DNA of 64,000 nt from Phycisphaerales bacterium (lineage in GTDB: Bacteria > Planctomycetota > Phycisphaerae > Phycisphaerales > UBA1924). The stretch spans positions 124,001-188,000 of the forward strand of contig RECY01000028.1 of NCBI GenBank assembly GCA_007693785.1, read 5' to 3'. Below are positions 35,699-45,900 of this stretch, one piece after another (position 1 is the first letter of the stretch; the number at the start of each line of letters is the position of its first letter). The notes under the pieces are model-generated. The model saw only the letters and a program-made list of their open reading frames with translations, did no database searches and had not been told where the DNA came from. The position numbers and the translations under genes were made by a program.

Positions 35699-36948
35699 CG
35701 CTGCTGCCTCCTGCCTGCGCGGTCGTCCCAGCCGTCGATCGTCGCGGCGTCCGTCTCGGCGGCGTACACCCGTCGCCCCTCGACGTACACCGCGATCACC
35801 CGCGCGTCCGGGCGGAGCGGGTCGTGCGACCAGACGACCAGGTCGGCGTCCCGCCCGCGCTCGATCGAGCCGAGGCGATCGGCGACGCCGGCGATCCGCG
35901 CCGCGTCGCTGGTCAGCGCGCGACGGGCGGCCGCCGGATCGAGCCCGTACCGCGTCGCCAGCGCGACGCCGCGACGCAGCGCGTCCGGGTCGTCCGCCGA
36001 CGTCCCCCCCGCGAAGCCGAGCACCCCGCCGAACCCCGCGAGCACGCCCGGGCCGGCGAGTGTTTCCGGTCGATCGCTCAGCCCGAACTGGCCCACGATG
36101 AAGCGGTACCCCGTCTCGGCGATCTCCTCGCCCATCGCCAGCGCGAGATCCAGCGTCTCCTCACGGAGCACCACCGTCGGCACCACCCCCGCCAGCTCGA
36201 ACGGCCCGAGGATCGTGAACACGTCGTCGGCCGTCAGCCCGATCACCACGCACCCCGCCTCGCGCCCGAGGGCCGCGCGGATGAACGCGTCCCCCTCGCC
36301 CCGGCGCGCCTGCCCGACCGCGTCGCGGATCATCCCCATCGCGCCCGCGCGGCTCGTGGGCCCGAAGAGCGTGTTGGTCACGCCCGGCGCCACGCTGAAC
36401 ACGCCCGCCGAATCCAGCTTCACCACGTCCGCCCGACCCCCCTCGCCCGGCGCGGTGCGGACGACCGAGGCCCGCCCGGCGAGGGGCGCCCGCGGGGTCG
36501 GCACGATCATCGCCGACGTGATCCCCGCACGGAGCGCCGCGATGCTGTCGCGATCGAACGGGTCGAACACGGCGCCCGCGCTCAGGTCCATCTGGTCGGG
36601 CGACGTCTGCTCCGACGCGTTCGCCGCGAGCCCGATCTGCGAGGCGAGCTCGATCAGCCCGGGCGTCAGGTACGCGTCGCGATAGACGTGCGCTCCGGCC
36701 GAGGCGCCGCGCGGAGCCTGATCGTCCGAGTCGGTGACGCTCGCGATCCGTCCGCTCCGGTCGAGGCGCACGGCTGCGCTCTCGCGCCACGTCCCATCGG
36801 GCTGCAGAACCTTGCCCGCGACGATCTCGCTCGCCCGCTCGCTCGCGGGGGCAAGCCCGGCGCAGGCGCTGAGCGCGATCAGGCCCGCGCCGAAACGCCC
36901 GAGCCCGCGCCGCCGCCTCACGGGGCGTTTGCGTTGCGTGCCGATCAT
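35695..36948 (-). CDS. Exported amidohydrolase-fold protein, metal ligands lost
   Basis: A 417-residue exported protein and the shortest array member. The N terminus is Arg-rich then hydrophobic (GAGLIALSACAGLA); a Cys at the end of the hydrophobic stretch could make it a lipoprotein, but the lipobox is weak. The metal site reads LTPGLIELASQIGL, with no His at either ligand position. GSIERGRDADLVVWSHDPLRP near the C terminus is the family tail. ATGA overlaps join it to both neighbours. Confidence 0.78.
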   Translation of the reverse strand: MIGTQRKRPVRRRRGLGRFGAGLIALSACAGLAPASERASEIVAGKVLQPDGTWRESAAVRLDRSGRIASVTDSDDQAPRGASAGAHVYRDAYLTPGLIELASQIGLAANASEQTSPDQMDLSAGAVFDPFDRDSIAALRAGITSAMIVPTPRAPLAGRASVVRTAPGEGGRADVVKLDSAGVFSVAPGVTNTLFGPTSRAGAMGMIRDAVGQARRGEGDAFIRAALGREAGCVVIGLTADDVFTILGPFELAGVVPTVVLREETLDLALAMGEEIAETGYRFIVGQFGLSDRPETLAGPGVLAGFGGVLGFAGGTSADDPDALRRGVALATRYGLDPAAARRALTSDAARIAGVADRLGSIERGRDADLVVWSHDPLRPDARVIAVYVEGRRVYAAETDAATIDGWDDRAGRRQQR

Positions 36949-38402
36949 CGCCCGCCCTCCAGTTCGCTGCGCGGCGAGGTGAAGACCACCCGCCCGTTGA
37001 TGTACACACGCTCGACGAACGAGCCCGGCTCGAGCGGGTGGCCGCTCCACACCACCAGGTCCGCCGCCTGGCCAGGGCGCAGCGCGCCCAGGCGGGCCTG
37101 CTGCCCGATCGCCTCGGCCGCTCGCCGCGTCGCGATCGTGAACGCGTCGGCCGAGCCGTCGGTCACCTCCTGAGCCGCGAGCAGCACCGAGCGGGAGGCC
37201 TCGCCCGAGCTCGCGCCCGAGCCGACCGACCAACGCACCCCGGCCCGGGTCAACGCCGATGCGACGTCACGCATCCGATGCACCCGCGCGGGCGAGCGGA
37301 GCGAGCCGGGGCCGATCACCGGATCCAGCACCACCGCCACGCCGGCCTCGGCGATCTGCGCAGCCACGAGGTCCGCGTCGGTCGCGCCGACGATGACCAG
37401 GTCGAGGTTGAACTGCGTCCGCAGGCGCAGGGCGTTCAGAATGTCCGACGACCGGTGAGCCGTGACGCGGACGGGCAACTCGCCATCGATCGCGCGGAGG
37501 AGCACGTCGTACGCCCGGTTCGGGTCCGGCTGCGTGGGCTTGGTGATCTCTTCAGAGGATCCCCCTTCGCCGCCGTTGCCGCCGTTGCCGTCTCCCCCGT
37601 CCGCCTGCGAGCCGCCGCGCCCGCGCGAGCCGCGACCCTCGCCGCCAGAAGCGGAACCGGAACCGGAGCCCGCGCCATTGGCGCTTTGCTTGGCCCGCTC
37701 CGCGATCTTCTCTTCGTAGGTCTCGAGCTCTTCCTCGTAGATCTCTTTCGCCTCGCGGTAGAGCTCCGCGGCCCGCATGTCGGCGATGATCGAGGCGAAG
37801 GCCTCGGCACGCGCGATCGCGTTCGCGCCCGAGCCCAGGTCGATGCACAGGGCGGCGTCGCCCTCCAGCATCTCTCCGAACCCGCCACGCTCCCGCGGGG
37901 CGAGGCGGACCACCGCCCCGGTGCCCAGCACGCCGAGGCCCCCGCGCGCCGGGACGAACATTGCCGTTACCCCGTTCCGCCACGCGTCCTGCACCGCCAG
38001 GCGGTCGTACGCGTTGAACGCGTCGGCGGCCCGTGCGGTCGCGTCCGGGCTGGCGTCGCCGCCGGTCAACGCGAGCGCCCCGTTCGGGTCGATCAGCCCC
38101 GCGGTCACAAACCGCCCGGCGAGATCAGTGGTCCGCGCGTTGCCAGGGGTTTCCGCCCGGGTGCCGAGCCCCGCGAGCTGTCCACCCCGGATGATGACCT
38201 TCGCGTTTTCCAGCACCCGCCCCTCGCCGGTCAGGAGAGTGGCGTTCTCCAGAACCGTGGCGCGCTGGAACATCTGGGGCTGGGCGAGGGTTGGTGCGGA
38301 CGACGCGGCGACCGCCACGCAGGCCGAAGCCGCCGCGATCCAAGCGCGGCCACACCCGCGACGCACCCGGCGGCTCGCACGGCACACAGTTCGCCTCAGC
38401 AT
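36945..38402 (-). CDS. Exported amidohydrolase-fold protein, first gene of the array
   Basis: A 485-residue exported protein. The signal peptide follows a long Arg-rich n-region and ends near residue 41 (TLAQ). The metal site reads VTAGLIDPNGALAL: even the Pro of the PGxxD motif is lost, with no HxH. A charged coiled segment (EIYEEELETYEEKIAERAK, about 218-236) precedes a Gly/Ser/Asn-rich low-complexity stretch (about 238-283), after which the barrel resumes with DGELPVRVTAHRSS. The tail LGALRPGQAADLVVWSGHP is typical. It is divergent from the tricorn-like gene, sharing a 492-bp intergenic region. Confidence 0.78.
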   Translation of the reverse strand: MLRRTVCRASRRVRRGCGRAWIAAASACVAVAASSAPTLAQPQMFQRATVLENATLLTGEGRVLENAKVIIRGGQLAGLGTRAETPGNARTTDLAGRFVTAGLIDPNGALALTGGDASPDATARAADAFNAYDRLAVQDAWRNGVTAMFVPARGGLGVLGTGAVVRLAPRERGGFGEMLEGDAALCIDLGSGANAIARAEAFASIIADMRAAELYREAKEIYEEELETYEEKIAERAKQSANGAGSGSGSASGGEGRGSRGRGGSQADGGDGNGGNGGEGGSSEEITKPTQPDPNRAYDVLLRAIDGELPVRVTAHRSSDILNALRLRTQFNLDLVIVGATDADLVAAQIAEAGVAVVLDPVIGPGSLRSPARVHRMRDVASALTRAGVRWSVGSGASSGEASRSVLLAAQEVTDGSADAFTIATRRAAEAIGQQARLGALRPGQAADLVVWSGHPLEPGSFVERVYINGRVVFTSPRSELEGGR

Positions 38403-38894
38403 CGGTGTGGAACTCCGTCGAAAAATCGATCAATCAGACCCGGACGGCCCGGGCGTAGCGCATCACGCCCGCCCCGAACCCGTTCACGCTACCGCACCAA
38501 GGGGTGGGCGTCCAGCACGCCATGCCCCCGGGCTTCCGTGCACCGACTCCGCCGACGGACGCTCCCTCGCCCGTGGCACGCTCGCCAGCTTGTTGAAGCG
38601 ACGCGCGGCATCCGTGAAGGATTCGTTACACCCGGTCGCTGTTCTGGTTGCAGCCCAAACGTGAGTCACCGGTTCACCGCCATGCCGATCAGGCCGCGAC
38701 CGTGCGGCTGGTTGTCTGCGCCCCGCGGGCCCGGATTCCGATAGACTCCGAACCCGCGTTGGCGTGTCGCTCGCCCGATCCGGGGCGCGTTTGAACGCCG
38801 CCCGCGCGACTGTTGCTCCCCCGCGTGCGCCCGGTTCCAAGAACCGAAACCAAACGCGCACAATGACTTGCCCATTTTGGAAGGACGCTCGCCC
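38403..38894. promoter_or_regulatory. 492-bp divergent region between the amidohydrolase array and the tricorn-like genes
   Basis: No gene is seen. It must hold the promoters of both transcription units. A perfect 7-bp hairpin, CGGGCGT...ACGCCCG at 38450-38471, lies about 50 bases upstream of the array's first ATG. No convincing -35/-10 pair could be read on either strand. Confidence 0.4.
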
Positions 38895-41800
38895 ATGCCC
38901 CGATCGAGCCGCACGCCCGACCGCACGTTCCGGACGCTCCTGGTGCTCGGCGCCGCCGCTTTCGCGGTCGGGTGCGCCCAGGCGGAGCCGATGGACCAGG
39001 AGGAGCCGCGGATCACTTCGGCCACATTGCTGGGCGATCACGCCCGCCCCGTCGAGGCGATCGATCTTTCCGAGTTCCCGACCCCGGGTTTTCCAGAGTA
39101 TCCCTCGCTAAGCCCGGATGGGCGGTTCCTGGTATTCAGCTACGCCGGCGACTTGTGGGCCGCCCGGACCGACGGCCGCATCGCGACGCGCCTGACCGTC
39201 CACGCCGCTCACGAGCGCCGGAGCGCGTTCAGCCCGGACGGCTCCAAGATCGCGTTCGAATCCGACCGCGACGGATCCCGGAACCTCTATGTCGCCCCCA
39301 TCGGCGAGGCCGACGGCAAGCTCGTCATGGGCCCGGCCCGTCGCGTGACCGTCAGTGATCAGGTGCAAACCCTTGGCGGCTGGGACGCGGAAGGCTCGCA
39401 TCTGCTTTATGCGGATCGGCGGGAGCCCGGGGTCTATCGCCAGACGCGTCTCTGGCGTGTGCCGGTCGAGGGCGGGGCGACCGAGCGGATCACCGACGCC
39501 TTCGGCGGGAGCCCGTCGGCCGGCGACGACGGATCGATTACCTTCTTTCGGGGATATTGGATCCCGCAGCGCCCGGCGTACCGCGGCCCGGGCTCGCTTA
39601 ACCTCTGGCGCCTTGAGCCCAACGGCTCGTTCACTCAGCTCACCCGCCACCCCGGCAACGACTTCGACGGGCACCGCCTCCCCGACGGCTCCACGGTCTT
39701 CATCTCCGCCCGCGACGGGCAGAACAACCTGTACCGCCTCCGCGCCGGCGCGACGCGCGACGACGCCGCCAACCTGCGCCAGCTCACACGCTTCCGACCG
39801 GAAGCTGGGGAGGCAACGATCGCGCACGGCGTGCGGGATCTCTCGGTGAGCCGCGACGGGGCGACCGCGGCGTTCGTGGTCTGGGACACGATCTACACGC
39901 TGGACCTGACCCGGAGCGGCGCCGAGCCGCAGCCGATGCGCGTCGTCGTGAACGCGGACACGGACAGCTTGGACACGAACCGGCTGAACCTGAGCCGTCG
40001 CGTCGAGGAGGCGGTGCTGAGCCCGGACGGCAAGGCGATCGCGGTGATCGCGCGGGGCGAGGTCTTCGTGCGCGCCACGGGCGACGATCGCCCGACCCGG
40101 CGCGTGACGCGGACGCACGCACGCGAGTCGAGCGCGGTCTGGTCGCCGGACAACAAGACGCTGTATTTCACGAGCGACGAGAGCGGGATGCCCGCGATCC
40201 ACGCGGCGACGGTGATCCTGTCGCGTGTGGACCTCGGCTCGGGCGGCGCGGCCCCGCAGACGGTCCGCCCGACCGACGACGCCGACGAGGCCGACGCCAC
40301 GCTGACCGGCGAGGGCGAGCTCATCGACGACGGGCTGAGCGGGCGCTGGGCGATGGTGGCGAGCGGCCCGGGCGGCGCGGGCCTGCCGGACGTGCTCACG
40401 TTCAACATGCACCTGACCGTAACACGGACGGGCGCGGAGGTGTCGATCGAGGCGCCCGGCGTGTTCAGCGGGGCGGCCGAGGGCATCACGCTCGATCGCG
40501 AGAGCGGCCAACTCTCGTTCACCCTCCCGATCGAAGGCGTGGGGGAGGTCGCGTTCGAGCTGACGCTGGAGGGCGGGCAGGTGACGGGCGAGGCGACGGG
40601 CGAAGCCGCGGGGGTATATGAGATCAGTGGTGATCGCGTGGAGCCCACGCTCGTGCCGATGGTGCGGATCGCACAGGACGATGACGCCGAAGGCGATCGC
40701 GCCCCGCGGGCGCGGACGCGTGCGAGCGTGGACCACGGCGAGCGTTGGGCCGAGGCGCTGCGGTTCGAGGTGACCGAGTTCATCACGGCCGAGGAAGGCG
40801 CGTTCGGCGCGCTCCCCTCGCCGGACGGTCGGAAGCTGATTTACCTGCGCGGCCGCGGCGACGCGGTGCTGGTGGATCTCTCGGACATGAGCGAGCGGGT
40901 GCTCTTTGCGAGTTGGAACGCGCCGGAGATCATCTGGGCGGGGGACTCGCGCCACGTGGTGCTCGCGATCAGCGACCTGGACTTCAACCGGGACATCCTG
41001 CTGCTCGATACGCAGGCCGAGGGGATGGGCGAGGGCGAGGGGCTGGCCCACGCGGTCAACCTGACGCGCCACCCGGACATGGACATCAGCCCGCGCCTGA
41101 GCGCCGACGGGAAGGTGCTGGTCTTCCTGAGCGATCGCGACGGGGAGAATTGGCAGTACAACGTTTACCGGATCTACCTGGATCGTGAGCTGGAGGGGAT
41201 GCGCCCGTACGACCTGGCGAAGCACTTCGAGGACACGGCCCGCGAGATGCGCCGCCGCAAACCGATCGCAGAAGTGGATTTTGACGCCGAGTATGAATCG
41301 CCGGAGCCTTTCGCGTTCGACGCCGACGACGCGTACCTGCGGATCGAGCGGATGACCTCGATGCCGGGATCGCAGGGGAATCTGGCGATCACGCCGGCGG
41401 GGGATCGGATCATCTTCAGCGCCCGCATCGGCGAGTCGCTGGACCTGCACTCGATCGACCACCGCGGGCGCGACCGGCGCGTGGTGCGATCGGGGAGCGT
41501 GTCGAACGTGGACGTCTCGCTCGACGGCTCGCTGGTGAGCTTCGTGCAGGGCGGGCAGGCCGGGAGCGCGGCGCCGACGGGCGGACGCGCGACCACCTAC
41601 GGCATCGACGCGCCGGTGGTGATCAACGTCCCTGAAGAGCAGCGCCGCAAGTTCCAGGAGGCGGCCCGCGTCTTTGGCTACAACTTCTATCACCCGACGA
41701 TGAAGGGCCTCGACTGGGACGCGCTCAGCGAGCGGTACATGCGGCTCGCCGAGGGCACGCGCACCAGCGACGCCTTCAACCGGGTCCTCAACCTGCTCTT

Positions 41801-42857
41801 CGGCGAGGTCGACGGCTCGCACACCGGCGCCTCCGGGGGCGACGCCTACAACGCGCCCAGCCCCGCGAACGGCTACCTCGGCGTCGAGACCGAGCCCGCG
41901 CCCGGCGGCTACCGCGTCACACGCGTCATCCCGAGCAGCCCGGCCGACCAGCGCGTCAGCCGCCTGCACGTCGGCGACGTCATCCTCGCGGTCGATGACG
42001 TCCGCCTTGCCGAGGACGAGCAGAGCACGCCGAACGTGGACCTGCACTTCGCCCTCGTCGGCACGCGCGGGCAGGAGACGCTGCTCGAAGTCCGCCCCGG
42101 CGAGAACAACGATGTGAACGGGGACGCGAACGCGAACGGCGACGACGCGAACGGCGACCGGCCCACCCTCCGCTACGTGCTCATCGAGCCGGTCGCGGCG
42201 GGCGCGATGACCACGCTCCGCTACCAGGACGAGGTCCGCCAGCGCCGGGCGATGGTGGACGAGCTCTCCAACGGGCGCCTCGGCTACCTTCACATCCGCG
42301 GCATGAACGCCCCGAGCGTCCGCGAGTTCGAACGCGACCTCTTCGCCGCGGCCGACGGCAAGGACGCCCTCATCATCGACGTCCGCGACAACGGCGGGGG
42401 CTTCACCACCGACATCCTCCTCGCCTCGCTCACCGCCCCCGCCCACGCCTACACGATCCCGCGCGGCGCCGATCCCGATGCGGTGCCCACCGACGCCTAC
42501 CCGCGCGACCGTCGCCTCATCTACGGCTACACACGCCCCATCGCGGTGGTCATCAACGAGAACTCGTTCAGCAACGCCGAGATCTTCGCCCACGCGATCA
42601 AGACCATCGGACGCGGCAAGATCATCGGCACGCAGACCTTCGGCGGCGTCATCAGCACCGGGAGCCACCAGCTCCTCGACGGCGGGCGCATCCGCATGCC
42701 CTTCCGAGGCTGGTACCTCCCCGACGGGACCGACATGGAGAACAACGGCACGGTCCCGGACATCGACGTCCCGCTCATCCCCGACGACGAGGTCGCCGGG
42801 CGGGATCCGCAGCTCGAAGCCGCGGTCGAGTCGCTGCTGGGCGACCTGGACCGCTGA
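38895..42857 (+). CDS. Exported tricorn-like S41 protease 1 (candidate lipoprotein)
   Basis: A 1320-residue protein. The N terminus has a lipobox-like AFAVGC (Cys near 26), suggesting lipid anchoring. Next come WD40/TolB-like propeller blades (SPDGRFLVFSYAGDLW, FSPDGSKIAFESDRDGSRNLY), interrupted at about 470-575 by a small beta insert (LSGRWAMVAS...), then a second propeller to about 900. A PDZ domain is near 990-1060. The S41 domain has YLHIRGM (His), IDVRDNGGGFTTDI, and NENSFSNAEIF with the catalytic Ser, like CtpA. The start ATG 38895 has AAGGA upstream. It would cut proteins or peptides in the envelope. Tandem with a second paralogue. Confidence 0.85.
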   Translation: MPRSSRTPDRTFRTLLVLGAAAFAVGCAQAEPMDQEEPRITSATLLGDHARPVEAIDLSEFPTPGFPEYPSLSPDGRFLVFSYAGDLWAARTDGRIATRLTVHAAHERRSAFSPDGSKIAFESDRDGSRNLYVAPIGEADGKLVMGPARRVTVSDQVQTLGGWDAEGSHLLYADRREPGVYRQTRLWRVPVEGGATERITDAFGGSPSAGDDGSITFFRGYWIPQRPAYRGPGSLNLWRLEPNGSFTQLTRHPGNDFDGHRLPDGSTVFISARDGQNNLYRLRAGATRDDAANLRQLTRFRPEAGEATIAHGVRDLSVSRDGATAAFVVWDTIYTLDLTRSGAEPQPMRVVVNADTDSLDTNRLNLSRRVEEAVLSPDGKAIAVIARGEVFVRATGDDRPTRRVTRTHARESSAVWSPDNKTLYFTSDESGMPAIHAATVILSRVDLGSGGAAPQTVRPTDDADEADATLTGEGELIDDGLSGRWAMVASGPGGAGLPDVLTFNMHLTVTRTGAEVSIEAPGVFSGAAEGITLDRESGQLSFTLPIEGVGEVAFELTLEGGQVTGEATGEAAGVYEISGDRVEPTLVPMVRIAQDDDAEGDRAPRARTRASVDHGERWAEALRFEVTEFITAEEGAFGALPSPDGRKLIYLRGRGDAVLVDLSDMSERVLFASWNAPEIIWAGDSRHVVLAISDLDFNRDILLLDTQAEGMGEGEGLAHAVNLTRHPDMDISPRLSADGKVLVFLSDRDGENWQYNVYRIYLDRELEGMRPYDLAKHFEDTAREMRRRKPIAEVDFDAEYESPEPFAFDADDAYLRIERMTSMPGSQGNLAITPAGDRIIFSARIGESLDLHSIDHRGRDRRVVRSGSVSNVDVSLDGSLVSFVQGGQAGSAAPTGGRATTYGIDAPVVINVPEEQRRKFQEAARVFGYNFYHPTMKGLDWDALSERYMRLAEGTRTSDAFNRVLNLLFGEVDGSHTGASGGDAYNAPSPANGYLGVETEPAPGGYRVTRVIPSSPADQRVSRLHVGDVILAVDDVRLAEDEQSTPNVDLHFALVGTRGQETLLEVRPGENNDVNGDANANGDDANGDRPTLRYVLIEPVAAGAMTTLRYQDEVRQRRAMVDELSNGRLGYLHIRGMNAPSVREFERDLFAAADGKDALIIDVRDNGGGFTTDILLASLTAPAHAYTIPRGADPDAVPTDAYPRDRRLIYGYTRPIAVVINENSFSNAEIFAHAIKTIGRGKIIGTQTFGGVISTGSHQLLDGGRIRMPFRGWYLPDGTDMENNGTVPDIDVPLIPDDEVAGRDPQLEAAVESLLGDLDR

Positions 42858-42971
42858 CCGAGCATCACGAACACCAAAAGGCGTGTCGGGTGAAGGCTCG
42901 GCGCGCATCTTTCCTTCATCACGATCGCCCACCCGGAGCGATCCCCCGCACCGACGCACACGGAGCCCCGA

Positions 42972-45900
42972 ATGCGAAACCGTTCGAAACGCACGCCCGA
43001 AACCAAACCACGCCATCGGCGCACGCTGCGCGCCGTCACGCACGTCGTCGCGCTCGCCGGGTTGGCGGCCGTCGCCCACGCGCAGGTCAAGCCCCACGGC
43101 GGGATGATCCGCTACCCCGACGTCAGCCGAGACCTCATCGTCTTCAGCTACGCGAACGATCTCTGGACCGTCCCCAAGTCCGGCGGCGTCGCGACGCCCC
43201 TCGCCAGCCCCCCAGGGCCCGAGCTCTTCCCGCGATTCAGCCCCGACGGGCAGACCATCGCCTTCGTCGGCAACTACGACGGCGGACGCGATATCTACAC
43301 GATGCCCGTCTCCGGCGGCATCCCCACCCGCGTCACCCACCACCCGGCCGCCGAGTGGCTCACCGGGTGGACGCCCGACGGAAAGATCCTCTACTTCAAG
43401 GCCGGGCTCGCGGGCATGACCCGCAAAACGCAGCTCTTCACCGTGGATCCCCAGGGCGGCATGTTCGAGCAGCTCCCGCCCGCCTACGGCGCGATGGGCG
43501 CGGTCAGCCCCGACGGGAAACGACTCGCCTTCACCCAGCACACCACCGACAACCGAACCTGGAAACGCTACCAGGGCGGCATGGCGACGCACATCTGGGT
43601 GATGGACCTCGAGACGCTCGAGGCCGAGCAGGTCACCAACTGGGACGGCACCGACACCCAGCCCATGTGGCACGGCGACCGGCTCTATTACCTCTCCGAC
43701 GAGGGCCCGCAGAAGCGGCTGAACATCTGGTCGATCGACATGCGCAACGGGCAGCGACGCCAGGTCACCACGCACGATCACCACGACGTCAAGTGGCCCT
43801 CCATCGGGCCCGGGAGCCGCGGCGAGGGCGAGATCGTCTATCAGCTCGGCCCGGAACTGCGACTGCTCAACCTCCGCAGCAACCGCAGCCAAGCGGTTGA
43901 TGTCACGATCCCCGGCGCTCGCCCGCAGATCCGCCCGCGCACGGTTGACGCGAGCAACCACGTGCAGGGCTGGGGCATCTCGAGCACCGGCCAGCGCGCG
44001 GTCTTCGAAGCGCGCGGCGACATCTGGACCGTCCCGGTCGAAACCGGCACGCCGCGGAATTTGACCCGCACCAGCGGGGCCGCCGAGCGCGACCCGGCGT
44101 GGAGCCCGGACGGGCGCTGGATCGCGTATTTCTCGGATGAAACCGGCGAGTACGAGCTCTACGTCCGTCAGTCCGACGGACGCGGCGCGGCGCGACAGCT
44201 CACCAGCGACCACGAGACGTACTTCTTCGACCCGACCTGGAGCCCGAACAGCGAGCACATCGTCTACAACGACAAGGCCGGGAAAATCCGGCTGACCACG
44301 GTCGAGAGCGGGGAGACCACGCAGATCGACCGCGACCCGTGGGCCTACCGCCCGCGGTACTCGTGGAGCCACGACTCCAACTGGATCGCCTACAGTAAGA
44401 ACAGCGAGAACGGCCTCGGCGCGATCTGGCTCTACGACGTCGTCGCCGGCGAGGCGCACCAGGTCACCGGCGACATGTTTAACGATAGCTCGCCGACGTT
44501 CGACCGCAAGGGCGATTTCCTTTACTACGTCAGCACGCGGGACTTCACCAGCCCGATCTACGAGGACGTCGGGAGCACGTTCGTCTACGCCGGGCTCGAC
44601 CGCGTGATCGCCGTCCCACTCCGCGATGACGTCGAGAACCCCTTCGCCGTCAAGATCGATGAGGAGACCTGGAAGGACGAGGACGAGAAAGACGAGGACA
44701 AGGACGACGCCGAAGAGAACGGCGACAATGGTGAAAACGGCGAAGACGCCGAAAACGGCGAAAACAGCGCCAACGGTGAGGACGCGGACAACGGTGACGA
44801 CGCCGAGGCGGACTCGGAAGCCGAGCGTCTCCGCATCGATCTCGACGGCTTCGAACGGCGCGCGATGATGCTCCCGATCGACCGCGGGACCCACCGCGGG
44901 CTCAGCGTCAACGACAAGCACCAGCTCATCTACATGACCGGCCCTGCCCGCGGGATGCAGGGCAGCTGGTCGATCCATGTCTTCGATATCCACGCCAAGC
45001 CGAGCGATCGCAAGCCCGAGCAGGTCATCGACAACGCCGGCAGCTACGCGATGACCGCCGACGGCAAGAAGCTGATGGTCGCCCTCGGTGGCAACCGCTA
45101 CGCCGTCATCGACGCCGCCAAGGGCCAGCGGGCCGACACGGTCGTCCGAGCTAGCAACATGGAGGTCCAGATCAACCCGCGCGAGGAGTGGGCGCAGCTC
45201 GTCCGCGACGCGTGGCGCCGCCACCGCGACTTCTTCTACGTCGAGAACATGCACAACGTCGACTGGGACGGCGTGTACGACACCTATAGCGCGATGCTCC
45301 AGGACGCGACCAGCCGCGAGGACGTCAGCTTTATCATCGCCGAGATGATCTCGGAGCTGAACGTCGGGCACGCCTACTACTGGGGTGGCGACGTCGAGCC
45401 CGAGCCGGCCCGCAACGTCGGGCTGCTCGGGGCCGACTTCGAGCTGCACGACGGCGCGTACCGGATTGTGCGCATCTACGAGGGCGCCGCCTGGGACGTC
45501 GACGCCCGCGGCCCGCTCAGCCAGCCCGGCGTCAACGTGCGGGAAGGCGACTACCTCCTCGCGGTCGACGGCGTCGAGATCGACACGTCCAAGGACGTCT
45601 ACGCGGCCTTCCTCGGGCTCGCTGGGCGCCCGGTCGCGCTGACCTTCAGCGACCGCCCCGAACTCGACGCCGACGGCACCAACGAGCGGCGCGTCGTCGT
45701 CGAGCCGATGCGCTCCGAGGCGAGCCTCCGCTACCGCGCGTGGGTCGAGGACAACCGGCGACTCGTCGAAGAAGCCACCGACGGACGCGTGGGCTACGTC
45801 CACGTGCCCGACACCGGCATCAACGGGCAGAACGAGCTCTTCCGCCAGTTCTTCGGGCAGACTCAGACCGAAGCCCTCGTCGTCGACGAACGCTGGAACG

